From assembly GCA_023440705.1 (NCBI GenBank), contig JAEXRP010000100.1, positions 62,001 to 126,000 of the forward strand: a DNA stretch of 64,000 nucleotides. Reading direction: 5' to 3'. Numbering within the stretch: position 1 is the stretch's first letter; each line of letters begins with the position of its first letter. Under the pieces are notes generated by a model that was not told where the DNA came from, did not search any database, and saw only the letters and a program-made list of their open reading frames with translations. Source of the DNA: Soonwooa sp023440705. Its GTDB lineage: Bacteria > Bacteroidota > Bacteroidia > Flavobacteriales > Weeksellaceae. The position numbers and the translations under genes were made by a program. Below, in pieces: positions 17,793 through 25,672 of the stretch.

Positions 17793-17819
17793 AACCCAAT
17801 TTCGTGATGAAATTGGGTT
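17793..17819 (-). terminator. Intrinsic terminator of yqeY/dcw operon
   Basis: Perfect 11-bp stem AACCCAATTTC/GAAATTGGGTT (17793-17803 with 17809-17819), with an A-run on its left that becomes the U-run on the minus strand. It lies about 110 bases past yqeY and probably ends the whole minus-strand operon. Confidence 0.88.
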
Positions 17820-17862
17820 CCATTAATCAAATCGATATGCAAAGTTTGGATATCCTTTTTTT

Positions 17863-17928
17863 AGGTTTTGGGTTATAGGTTGGAGGTTTTAGCAAAAACT
17901 TCAACCTCAATCCTGATAACTGAAACCT
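17863..17928. repeat. Long imperfect inverted repeat after yqeY
   Basis: Left arm 17863-17892 begins AGGTTTTGGGTTATAGG and right arm 17899-17928 reads, on the other strand, AGGTTTCAGTTATCAGG. The arms of about 30 bases match at most positions with small gaps. Built from simple word-like motifs (GGTTTTAGGTT), it abuts the yqeY stop at 17930 and is separate from the terminator further down. Confidence 0.65.
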
Positions 17929-17929
17929 T

Positions 17930-18376
17930 CTAAGAAAGTAACTTCTTAGCCATCGTCGAGATGCTCTTTCCGTCCGATTTGCCAGCTAATTCTTTGGATG
18001 CAACACCCATTACTTTTCCTAGATCTTTGGTGCCTTCGGCGCCTGTTTGAGCAATAATGTTTTTGATAGCCGCTTCCAATTCTTCCTCAGAAAGTTGGGC
18101 TGGCAAAAACTGCTCGATGACTTTGGACTGGGCAACTTCTACTTCTGCCAAATCCATACGATTTTGCGCCGAAAACTGATCGTAAGAATCTTTTCTTTGT
18201 TTGATCATTCTTTGCAAAATTGCAATCTCTTGTTCTTCTGAAACTTCGGCACCTTTGTGCTCTGTTTTAAGCAAAAGAATCTGCGCTTTAACGGCACGAA
18301 GAGAATCGAGAGCAACTCTGTCTTTCTCTTTCATCGCGGTTTTCATCGCGTCTGTTATTTTTTGTTCTAAACTCAT
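17930..18376 (-). CDS. yqeY: GatB/YqeY domain protein
   Basis: A 148-residue protein of the YqeY family, related to the tail domain of the GatB subunit of tRNA-dependent amidotransferases, and thought to act near tRNA or aminoacyl-tRNA metabolism. Visible features are the N-terminal MSLEQKITDAMKTAMKEKD, the QRMIKQRKDSYDQF helix and the C-terminal TGAEGTKDLGKVMG...DGKSIS segment. It follows ftsZ at the end of the dcw cluster, a common Flavobacteriia placement. The ftsZ-yqeY spacer is a long inverted repeat. Confidence 0.92.
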   Translation of the reverse strand: MSLEQKITDAMKTAMKEKDRVALDSLRAVKAQILLLKTEHKGAEVSEEQEIAILQRMIKQRKDSYDQFSAQNRMDLAEVEVAQSKVIEQFLPAQLSEEELEAAIKNIIAQTGAEGTKDLGKVMGVASKELAGKSDGKSISTMAKKLLS

Positions 18377-18383
18377 TTTTTTT

Positions 18384-18466
18384 GCTTTAGGCTTTAAGCA
18401 TTAAGCTATATGCATTTTTAAAACCGAAGTTTATAAGCTTTTTGCATATTGCTTATAGCTTAACGC
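18384..18466. repeat. Long imperfect inverted repeat between ftsZ and yqeY
   Basis: Arms at about 18384-18424 and 18426-18466. The left arm contains GGCTTTAAGCATTAAGC and the right arm on the opposite strand GTTAAGCTATAAGCAATATGC; both use AAGC/GCATA words. It fills almost the whole 92-base spacer between ftsZ and yqeY and would form an extended cruciform or RNA hairpin. Confidence 0.65.
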
Positions 18467-18468
18467 GA

Positions 18469-20427
18469 TTAGTCTACGTCTTTGTTCAAAAACTTGTTTT
18501 CGCGAAGTTGAACTCTCCCGTTGTTGTCACTCAAAAAGTTGTTGATATTGCTATCTGAAGCGCTATTGCTATCGATGTCAATATTTTTTCTTTTGAATGC
18601 TGGAATGCTTTCAAATTCTTCAACGTGATCAAATTTTTGATAACGAGAATTGAATTCTTTAAGTTTATTTCTTCTCTCCTGAATCTTGTTAGACTCCGTT
18701 GACTTATTGATAAACGTAAATTCTGACTCATCAACTTTCTCCTCTACCACAGGTTTTTCAATGATTTTCTCCACTGAATTTTCTACTGGTTTTAGCTCAT
18801 TAACCGCTGGACGATTGTAAAGCATATCCGGTTTTGGAACTTGGATTTCTTCCTCAACTTCTGTTTCGAAAGCTGGGTTAAAATCTTCCTTAACTTCTTC
18901 TACTTTATTAATAATCGGCTCAACTTCTTCCTCTTTGTGTACAAACATCGATTCTTCGTTGATCGGCTCGTTGATTACGAAGTTAATTTCAACAGGTTTT
19001 TCCTCATCAGAGATTTGGATATTTTGTTGGTCATTAACTTTATGTTTCACCTCAAATGTAAAAGCTTCCGCTTCTAAGTCTTCGTTATGATTGAATTCTT
19101 CCTCCTCATCATAATTAAAAAGGTTGAATTCTTGAGGTGCTTCGTCTTGCTCCCAATTTTGATTGAAGCTTTCGGATTCTTCTTTTTCGAAAAACTTAAC
19201 TTCTTGCGGAACCTCTTCTACAGCAGTCCCCGCGAAAGTATTAGTTGGAAAATTGGGAGTTGAAAAATCCTCATCATCTTCTAGACGGAAAACATTTTTT
19301 CCACCATTTTCTAAGCCTCCTTCAGCATCTCTTTCAGCTCTAGTCTTGAAAGGAGAATCTGTACGTCTTGGCGTAGATTGATCTCTATCTGCGAACAAAT
19401 CGATCTTCTGAATCGTTTCTTTAACATTAGTTTGTCTAACATCATCTTTAGAAAAACCTGTTGCAATAACCAATACGCTGATTGCATCGCCTAATTCTTC
19501 GTCAGAACCAACTCCAAAAATAATATCTGCCGTGTTACCAGCTTCTCTTTGGATATAGTCGTTGATGATACCGATTTCGTCCATCGTTGCTTCCTCGTTA
19601 CCAGAACGGATAAGAAGTAGAACGTTTTTCGCACCAGTGATTTTGTTATCGTTTAATAACGGAGAATCTAAAGCTTTTTTAACCGCTTCTTCCGCTTTGT
19701 TTTCGCCTTGCGCTGTACCAGTTGACATCAAAGCTGTACCAGAATTCTGAAGTACAGATTTAGCATCACGGAAGTCAATGTTAACATCGAAGTAACCTGT
19801 AATAACTTCTGCCATACCTTTAGCAGCGTTTGTCAACACTTCATCGGCTTTTGAGAATCCAGATTTGAATCCTAAGTTCCCGAATTGTTGTCTTAATTTA
19901 TCATTGTTGATTACGATAAGCGAGTCAACATTATTTCTAAGTTTATCTAAACCTAATTCTGCTTGGTCAAGACGTCTTTTCCCTTCAAAACTGAAAGGTA
20001 CTGTTACGATACCGACGGTTAAGATGCCCATCTCTTTAGCCACTTTTGCGATAACTGGCGCAGCTCCTGTACCAGTACCACCGCCCATACCAGCTGTGAT
20101 GAAGACCATTTTGGTATTTTGTCCCATTGCCGCTTTGATCTCGTCAATACTTTCGATGGCTGCTTTTTCGCCAACTTCTGGGTCAGCGCCAGCGCCAAGA
20201 CCTTCGGTCATTGTAAGTCCCAACTGTACTTTGTTAGCTACTGGGTTGTTATCTAAAGTTTGCGCGTCTGTATTGCAAATCACGAAATCTACACCGTAGA
20301 TTCCTTTTTCGTACATGTGCTTAAGTGCATTGTTTCCACCGCCACCAACACCAATAACTTTGATGATCGCAGAGTTGCCTTTTGGTAGGTCAAATGAAAA
20401 TCCTTGATTGCTATTTGTATTTTCCAT
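18469..20427 (-). CDS. ftsZ: Cell division GTPase FtsZ with long C-terminal linker
   Basis: Tubulin-like GTPase that forms the Z-ring. The N-terminal globular domain (about 17-335) has IIKVIGVGGGGNNA and the tubulin signature GGGTGTG at 115-121, with PFSFEGKRR and the T7 loop segment NVDIDFRDAKSVL. The total length of 652 residues is far above the usual 380-430: residues ~340-600 are an acidic, Glu/Asp/Asn-rich low-complexity linker (for example FNLFNYDEEEEFNHNEDLEAE), followed by a short conserved tail likely to bind FtsA. It lies 64 bases after ftsA in the dcw operon. Confidence 0.96.
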   Translation of the reverse strand: MENTNSNQGFSFDLPKGNSAIIKVIGVGGGGNNALKHMYEKGIYGVDFVICNTDAQTLDNNPVANKVQLGLTMTEGLGAGADPEVGEKAAIESIDEIKAAMGQNTKMVFITAGMGGGTGTGAAPVIAKVAKEMGILTVGIVTVPFSFEGKRRLDQAELGLDKLRNNVDSLIVINNDKLRQQFGNLGFKSGFSKADEVLTNAAKGMAEVITGYFDVNIDFRDAKSVLQNSGTALMSTGTAQGENKAEEAVKKALDSPLLNDNKITGAKNVLLLIRSGNEEATMDEIGIINDYIQREAGNTADIIFGVGSDEELGDAISVLVIATGFSKDDVRQTNVKETIQKIDLFADRDQSTPRRTDSPFKTRAERDAEGGLENGGKNVFRLEDDEDFSTPNFPTNTFAGTAVEEVPQEVKFFEKEESESFNQNWEQDEAPQEFNLFNYDEEEEFNHNEDLEAEAFTFEVKHKVNDQQNIQISDEEKPVEINFVINEPINEESMFVHKEEEVEPIINKVEEVKEDFNPAFETEVEEEIQVPKPDMLYNRPAVNELKPVENSVEKIIEKPVVEEKVDESEFTFINKSTESNKIQERRNKLKEFNSRYQKFDHVEEFESIPAFKRKNIDIDSNSASDSNINNFLSDNNGRVQLRENKFLNKDVD

Positions 20428-20491
20428 TGTTGTAATTTTATAATATGTTCCGCTTGTCCACTATTTAAAAATAGCTTTTTCGCTTCAAAAT

Positions 20492-21865
20492 TTATTCTAC
20501 TTCTTCGAAGAATTTTTTTACTTTTTCTAAAATCGATTGTCCAAAGGTTAATCGACCACCTTTTTGCTTAGTTGCTTCGACGATTTGTTTTTCAACTTGA
20601 GCTTCGGCTTCTTTCTCTGTTACATTATTGGTCGTGTCAACTTCTGTTGCTATATTTTTAACTTCTACAACCTCTTCTTGTGCATAGTTAACTTCGCTCT
20701 TATCACGAATCTTAAGACTTTCCATCAACAATCCGATAGAAGTCGCATATTCTGGACCTTTTAATTGTTGACTCTTGTCATTGCTAACATATTCGTTAGA
20801 GAAACCAATTCTTGAGTCAAATCCTGTCATATAATTCGCAAGTTGTCTTAGGTGTTTTAAGTTTGATCCACCACCTGTTAACACGATACCTGCAATCAAT
20901 TTTTTCTTTTGCTCAAAAGCGCCGTAAGCTTTTAGTTCGGTATTCACCATTTCTAAAACTTCTTCGATACGCGCATTGATTATTTGCGCCAAAGATTTTA
21001 ATGAAATCTCTTTATCTGGACGACCATGTAAACCAGGAATGGTCACATAGGTACTATCTTTTTCTAATTCTGGAACAGCAGAACCGAATTTAACCTTCAG
21101 TTGCTCTGCATGTTTTTCGATAATAGAACATCCTTCTTTGATGTCATCTGTGATAATCCCACCACCGTAAGGAATAACACAAGTGTGACGGATGATATTA
21201 TCTTTAAAAATAGCGATATCTGTTGTACCACCACCGATGTCAACAATTGCAACACCAGCTTCTTTTTCTTCTTTAGTTAAAACAGATTCTGACGATGCCA
21301 ATGGCTCCAAAGTCAAAGCTTCCATGTCTAGACCAGCTTCTCGAACGCATCTTACGATGTTACGAATAGAACCCATCTGCCCAACAACAACGTGGAAGTT
21401 AGCTTCTAGACGTTTACCATGCATCCCGATTGGCTCTTGGATTTCGCCCTCCGAATCAACTTTGTAATCCTGTGGAAGCACATGAATGATTTCTTCACCT
21501 GGCAACATCACCAACTTGCGCACTTGATCTTTAAGTGCTTCGATGTCGTCATCTGTAATGTACTTATCCGGATGCTCTCTCATGATGTAATCCGAATGTT
21601 GTAATGAACGGATATGCTTACCCGCAATCCCAACTGTCACTTTGCTAATGCTAACACCAGCGCTAGATTCCGCTTGTTCTACTGCCGCTTTGATTGAGCT
21701 AATCGTCTGCGCAATATTGTTAACAATCCCTTTGTGTACGCCGAGACTTTTTGCTTTTCCTACGCCGAGGACCTCGATCTTGCCTCGATCGTTGCGTCTA
21801 CCGACAATTGCGACAATCTTCGTTGTCCCAATGTCCAGACCTACTGAATACTCGTGATTTTCCAT
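20492..21865 (-). CDS. ftsA: Cell division protein FtsA
   Basis: Actin-like ATPase that ties FtsZ to the membrane. The 457-residue protein starts MENHEYSVGLDIGTTKIVAIVG with the actin phosphate-1 loop, contains VAIVDIGGGTTDIAIF (phosphate-2) near 208 and GIVLTGGGSNLKHLR (adenosine motif) near 330. The C-terminus KVKKFFEEVE is a short amphipathic membrane-targeting helix, as expected. The preceding 50 residues are an acidic/Lys-rich linker. Between ftsQ (21-base gap) and ftsZ (64-base gap). Confidence 0.95.
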   Translation of the reverse strand: MENHEYSVGLDIGTTKIVAIVGRRNDRGKIEVLGVGKAKSLGVHKGIVNNIAQTISSIKAAVEQAESSAGVSISKVTVGIAGKHIRSLQHSDYIMREHPDKYITDDDIEALKDQVRKLVMLPGEEIIHVLPQDYKVDSEGEIQEPIGMHGKRLEANFHVVVGQMGSIRNIVRCVREAGLDMEALTLEPLASSESVLTKEEKEAGVAIVDIGGGTTDIAIFKDNIIRHTCVIPYGGGIITDDIKEGCSIIEKHAEQLKVKFGSAVPELEKDSTYVTIPGLHGRPDKEISLKSLAQIINARIEEVLEMVNTELKAYGAFEQKKKLIAGIVLTGGGSNLKHLRQLANYMTGFDSRIGFSNEYVSNDKSQQLKGPEYATSIGLLMESLKIRDKSEVNYAQEEVVEVKNIATEVDTTNNVTEKEAEAQVEKQIVEATKQKGGRLTFGQSILEKVKKFFEEVE

Positions 21866-21886
21866 TTTATGCTCGATTTGATTTTT

Positions 21887-22879
21887 TTATTCTACTACTA
21901 CTTTTGTCTTTTTCTTCGCGGTTTCCTTTTTAGGAGAAGCGCTTTGTTGTGTTTTTGGTTTGTCCTGCTTAGGCGTTACCTTTGGTTTTTCTTGTTTTTT
22001 AGGTTCAGCTTTCGGCTTTTCTTCCGACTTTGGTTTGGTTGATGTTGCTACAGCTGGTTTCTTTTCGGTTTTGTTAGCATCTTCTTTGCCAGCCGCTTTT
22101 GCAAGAGGTTTTTCTAAAGCTTTTTGTTGTGCTTTCAAAACGCTATCATTTTCCTTAAAATAAGGATTAAGTGTTGTTACAATTTGATTTTCGTACTTCA
22201 CAGAAATCCTTTTATACTTTTCTGGATTTTGATAAATCATATATTTCTCAACAAAAGTTTTAAAACCTTTAACCTTAAAATCGATATTATTAAGATCTCC
22301 AATCTCGACTTTGTAATTGCCTTCGCTGGTTAACAAGCTGTAATCGCCTTTGTATTTTGAAATTCCGATGAAGTATTTTTTACTAAAATCATCTTTGTTG
22401 ATTTTGTCCACCAGATTTCCTAAAGCTTGATATTCTTCTTTTTTAACATCACCCGAAACCAACAAACATGGGAACGAGTAATTTCTAGAAATCGGAAATT
22501 CTACACCATTAGCATCAACATAAAAGTCTTTTCCTCCTTTCTGAAGTCTAAAAACAGGAACCCTTTGTTTAACATCGATGTTTAAAGTCCCATTAAGGTC
22601 TAAATAAACATTGGCGCTGTCCACAAAGTCGTTGTCATTGAGCTTCTTCTCTAACTTCGGAATATCCAAAGTACCAATTTTGTTTTCGGGATTATTTTTT
22701 TTAATTAACTCCGAAACTTCTTTTTCTGAAATAAAATATACAGAAGGCGCCGTTTGGTTAAGCTTAACTTTAGGTTCAGAAACTGGCTTTTCGCTGAAGC
22801 GTTTCAAAGAGAAACTCAGCAAGAACACCAATATTCCTACGGTTACTAAAATTTTTAATATTCTGTATTTATTCTTCAT
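21887..22879 (-). CDS. ftsQ: Cell division protein FtsQ
   Basis: Single-pass divisome protein linking FtsA/FtsZ to FtsL/FtsB and the septal synthase. A membrane segment occupies about residues 9-26 (LKILVTVGILVFLLSFSL); the periplasmic part has a POTRA-like region with VYFISEKEVSELIKKN and a beta domain with RVPVFRLQKGGKDFYVDANG. The C-terminal 85 residues (about 245-330) are a Lys/Pro/Ala-rich tail (AKAAGKEDANKTEKKPAV) absent from E. coli FtsQ. Between murC and ftsA. Identification rests on position and topology as well as sequence. Confidence 0.88.
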   Translation of the reverse strand: MKNKYRILKILVTVGILVFLLSFSLKRFSEKPVSEPKVKLNQTAPSVYFISEKEVSELIKKNNPENKIGTLDIPKLEKKLNDNDFVDSANVYLDLNGTLNIDVKQRVPVFRLQKGGKDFYVDANGVEFPISRNYSFPCLLVSGDVKKEEYQALGNLVDKINKDDFSKKYFIGISKYKGDYSLLTSEGNYKVEIGDLNNIDFKVKGFKTFVEKYMIYQNPEKYKRISVKYENQIVTTLNPYFKENDSVLKAQQKALEKPLAKAAGKEDANKTEKKPAVATSTKPKSEEKPKAEPKKQEKPKVTPKQDKPKTQQSASPKKETAKKKTKVVVE

Positions 22880-22934
22880 TATTTATTGTACAATTCAAAA
22901 AGTACGTCTCTATTTATTTTTAAATTTAATCCTA

Positions 22935-24293
22935 CTAAATCGTTGGCAGCCACTCCATAATTGGATCATAAAGTGTATCAATATTCCCAGCACCAACGGT
23001 CAACAAAATATCGAAATCCTTAGATTTAATCTTTTCTAAACTTTCGGCTAAAGTCACGACTTCTTTGTTTTCGGCTTTCACTTTGTCCAACAACCAAGCG
23101 GATGTCACACCTTCATAATTCTCTTGAAGTTCGCGCGCTGGATAGATATCTAACAATAACAAATCATCTCCTTTTGCAATACTTTTCGCAAAATCATCAG
23201 CGAAATCACGCGTTCTACTAAACAAGTGTGGTTGGAAAGCAATCAACAATTTCTTATTTGGATAGAAAGTTTTGATCGAGCCAATCACAGCATTCAGTTC
23301 AGTTGGATGGTGTGCATAATCGTCGATGTATATTTTTCCGTTGTCAAAAATATGTTTGGTATAACGTCTTTTAATTCCTTTAAAATTTGCAATTGCTTTT
23401 TTAAGCGTGTCAAAATCGACACCCATTTTATTTAAAATCGCTAAAGAAACCGTTGCATTTTCAACATTGTGAATGCCCGGAATTTCCCAAACGAAATCTT
23501 TGATCGTCTCTGTAGGCGTATGGAAGTCAAAATAAATTTTGTCATGATCCATTCTCAAATTATCCGAGTAATAATCGGCTTCTTCGTTAACCGCATAAGT
23601 CTCATGTGGACGACCAATCTCCAAACCCTTTCTCACAAAAAGTTGTTTGTCATCTGGCACCAAAGCTGCAAATGCACGGAAACCTTCTTCAATGTGGTTT
23701 TTATCACCATAGATATCCAAATGGTCAGCGTCCATCGAAGTTACAACCGCCCAATCTGGTGAAAGATTTAGGAAACTTCTGTCGTATTCGTCGGCTTCAA
23801 CCACAGAAAGTTCGTTACCGTTGTAAAGAAAATTTGATTTAAAATTCTCTGAAATTCCACCTAAAAATGCGGAAAATGACAAGTTGGCTTCTTTACACAA
23901 ATGTGAAATAAGTGTCGAAGTTGTCGTCTTCCCGTGTGTACCCGCAACGGCAATACACTGCGTATCTTCGGTTACCAATCCAAGAACTTTTGCACGCTTC
24001 TGAATCGTGAAACCTTGCTCATCAAAATAATCTAAAATACCTAAAGTCTTAATCGCTGGTGTATAAATCACCAATGTATCTTGTGGCGACAAAGCTTTTA
24101 TTTTGTCATCAATTTTATCTTCGAAAGTGATGTCAACTCCCTCTGCCATTAGTTGCGTTGTCAATTTGGTATTGGTTTTATCATAACCCAAAACCTCGCG
24201 ACCTGAAGCGTGGAAATATCTCGCCAAAGCACTCATCCCGATACCGCCGATACCGATGAAATAGAAATGCTTGAATGTATTTAGATAGTTCAT
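22935..24293 (-). CDS. murC: UDP-N-acetylmuramate-L-alanine ligase
   Basis: Adds the first stem-peptide residue, L-Ala, to UDP-MurNAc in the cytoplasm. The 452-residue protein has the N-terminal GIGGIGMSALARYFHASG Rossmann motif, the ATP-binding GTHGKTTTS beginning at 118, VVEADEYDRSF, and DDYAHHPTEL characteristic of MurC/Mpl. Length is typical. It lies between murG (19-base gap) and ftsQ in the dcw operon. Confidence 0.97.
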   Translation of the reverse strand: MNYLNTFKHFYFIGIGGIGMSALARYFHASGREVLGYDKTNTKLTTQLMAEGVDITFEDKIDDKIKALSPQDTLVIYTPAIKTLGILDYFDEQGFTIQKRAKVLGLVTEDTQCIAVAGTHGKTTTSTLISHLCKEANLSFSAFLGGISENFKSNFLYNGNELSVVEADEYDRSFLNLSPDWAVVTSMDADHLDIYGDKNHIEEGFRAFAALVPDDKQLFVRKGLEIGRPHETYAVNEEADYYSDNLRMDHDKIYFDFHTPTETIKDFVWEIPGIHNVENATVSLAILNKMGVDFDTLKKAIANFKGIKRRYTKHIFDNGKIYIDDYAHHPTELNAVIGSIKTFYPNKKLLIAFQPHLFSRTRDFADDFAKSIAKGDDLLLLDIYPARELQENYEGVTSAWLLDKVKAENKEVVTLAESLEKIKSKDFDILLTVGAGNIDTLYDPIMEWLPTI

Positions 24294-24312
24294 TTTATAT
24301 TTTGTCCGAAGA

Positions 24313-25428
24313 CTATTTTTTAATCGTTTTTAAAATCTCATCAACAATCTCAACTGTTGCATTTGGCTTAGCAAAAGTTTTGATGTTTTTGGACATTTCT
24401 GCTCTTAGATTTTCATCCTTGCAAATACTCATTAATGTTGGCCAAAACAAGTCCTTCATCTCTAAATCTTTTACCATTTTGGCTGCATTTTTTTCAACCA
24501 AATTAAGTGCGTTTTTGGTCTGATGATCTTCCGCCGCAAAAGGGAAAGGCACCAATAATACAGGTTTGCCAGCAACTGACAATTCTGAAATTGCTATCGC
24601 ACCAGCTCTCGACACAATAACATCCGCCGCCGAATATGCCAATGGCATTTCGTATACAAATTCTTTTATTTGAATTTGGTTGGTTGTTGTTGGTTGTTGG
24701 TTGTTAGCCAATTCTTCAACTAAATTTTTATAATCTGTCTTTCCTGTTTGCCAGATCAATTGCATGTTTTCTTTTCCGAATTCTACCAGATTATCTTTCC
24801 AGCCATTGTTAAGCGTTCGAGAACCTAAAGATCCTCCTACAGACAAAATACACAGTTTCTCTGCATCCAAACCAAGTTGTTCTTTAGCCGTTTTGGAATC
24901 CAACATATCCGTTACGATATTTTGTCTAATTGGATTTCCAGAAAAGATAACTTTCGTTTTTGGAAAGTCTTTTTCCATATTAGGATAAGCTGTGAAAACC
25001 GCTTTTGCTTTCTTGCTCAGCAACTTGTTGGTAACGCCTGGATAGGCATTTTGCTCCTGAATAAAAGTTGGAACGCCTAATATAGAAGCTGCCCACAAAG
25101 CTGGTCCACTTGCAAATCCTCCCGTCCCAATCGCAACATCTGGACGAAATTCTTTTATTATTTTTTTTGCTTTTGATAAACTTGACAAAAGCTTGAATGG
25201 CAATTTGAAATTGGACAGAATATTTCCACGGTCAATTCCTGCAATGTTAACTCCTTCGATCTTGTAACCTGCATTGGGAACTTTTTCCATTTCCATTTTG
25301 CCGTTTGCACCAATGAACAAAAACTCAGCTTCTGGAAATCTTCTTTTGATTTCATCAGCAATAGCGATTGCAGGGAAGATATGTCCTCCTGTTCCGCCGC
25401 CTGATAATAAAACTTTTAATTTGTTCAT
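24313..25428 (-). CDS. murG: Undecaprenyldiphospho-muramoylpentapeptide N-acetylglucosaminyltransferase
   Basis: Peripheral membrane GT28 enzyme that converts lipid I to lipid II. The 371-residue product starts MNKLKVLLSGGGTGGHIFP with the GGGTGGH motif at 10-16, and has FVYEMPLAYSAADVIVSRAGA and GKPVLLVPFPFAAEDHQ for UDP-GlcNAc binding. An unusual Asn/Gln/Thr/Pro-rich insert (ANNQQPTTTNQ, near 245) is encoded by a low-complexity GTTGGTT tract at about 24673-24711. Its 5' flank is separated from ftsW by a 244-base spacer carrying a triplicated hairpin repeat. Confidence 0.96.
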   Translation of the reverse strand: MNKLKVLLSGGGTGGHIFPAIAIADEIKRRFPEAEFLFIGANGKMEMEKVPNAGYKIEGVNIAGIDRGNILSNFKLPFKLLSSLSKAKKIIKEFRPDVAIGTGGFASGPALWAASILGVPTFIQEQNAYPGVTNKLLSKKAKAVFTAYPNMEKDFPKTKVIFSGNPIRQNIVTDMLDSKTAKEQLGLDAEKLCILSVGGSLGSRTLNNGWKDNLVEFGKENMQLIWQTGKTDYKNLVEELANNQQPTTTNQIQIKEFVYEMPLAYSAADVIVSRAGAIAISELSVAGKPVLLVPFPFAAEDHQTKNALNLVEKNAAKMVKDLEMKDLFWPTLMSICKDENLRAEMSKNIKTFAKPNATVEIVDEILKTIKK

Positions 25429-25446
25429 TTGTTTGTTTTTTATTTA

Positions 25447-25664
25447 ATAGGATTTCATCCTATTCTAGGTTAAATCGTCCCGTTGGGACTCTTCATTTTT
25501 TCTCTATATTGCTAATCTCTTTCTTTTAATACTATAGGACTTCGTCCTATTCTTTGTTAAATCGTCCCGTTGGGACTTTTCGTCTTTTCGTAATTTTGTT
25601 AAATCTCTTCTTTTATACTATAGGACTTCGTCCTATTCTTTGTTAAATCGTCCCGTTGGGACTC
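25447..25664 (-). repeat. Three tandem copies of a double-hairpin repeat between ftsW and murG
   Basis: Copies at about 25447-25491, 25534-25577 and 25620-25664, spaced 87 and 86 bases. Each unit reads on the plus strand ATAGGACTTCGTCCTAT, about 14 bases later TCGTCCCGTTGGGACT; both halves are self-complementary hairpins (TAGGAC/GTCCTA and GTCCC/GGGAC). Copy 1 is variant (ATAGGATTTCATCCTAT), but both arms changed together. The spacers share AT-rich text (CTAATCTCTT / AAATCTCTTC). Read on the mRNA strand, they give CCCAACGGGACG-type hairpins. Likely an intergenic repeat that folds in the operon transcript. Confidence 0.9.
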
Positions 25665-25672
25665 TTTTTGTT

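Noticed and set aside
19865..20299. 144-codon plus-strand frame over ftsZ
   Set aside because: It is a shadow of the conserved FtsZ GTPase domain on the other strand; no RBS, no family features.
25447..25664. Tandem repeats that could be a short CRISPR array
   Set aside because: Each unit carries two hairpins, spacers between units are similar to each other rather than unique, and no cas gene is nearby.
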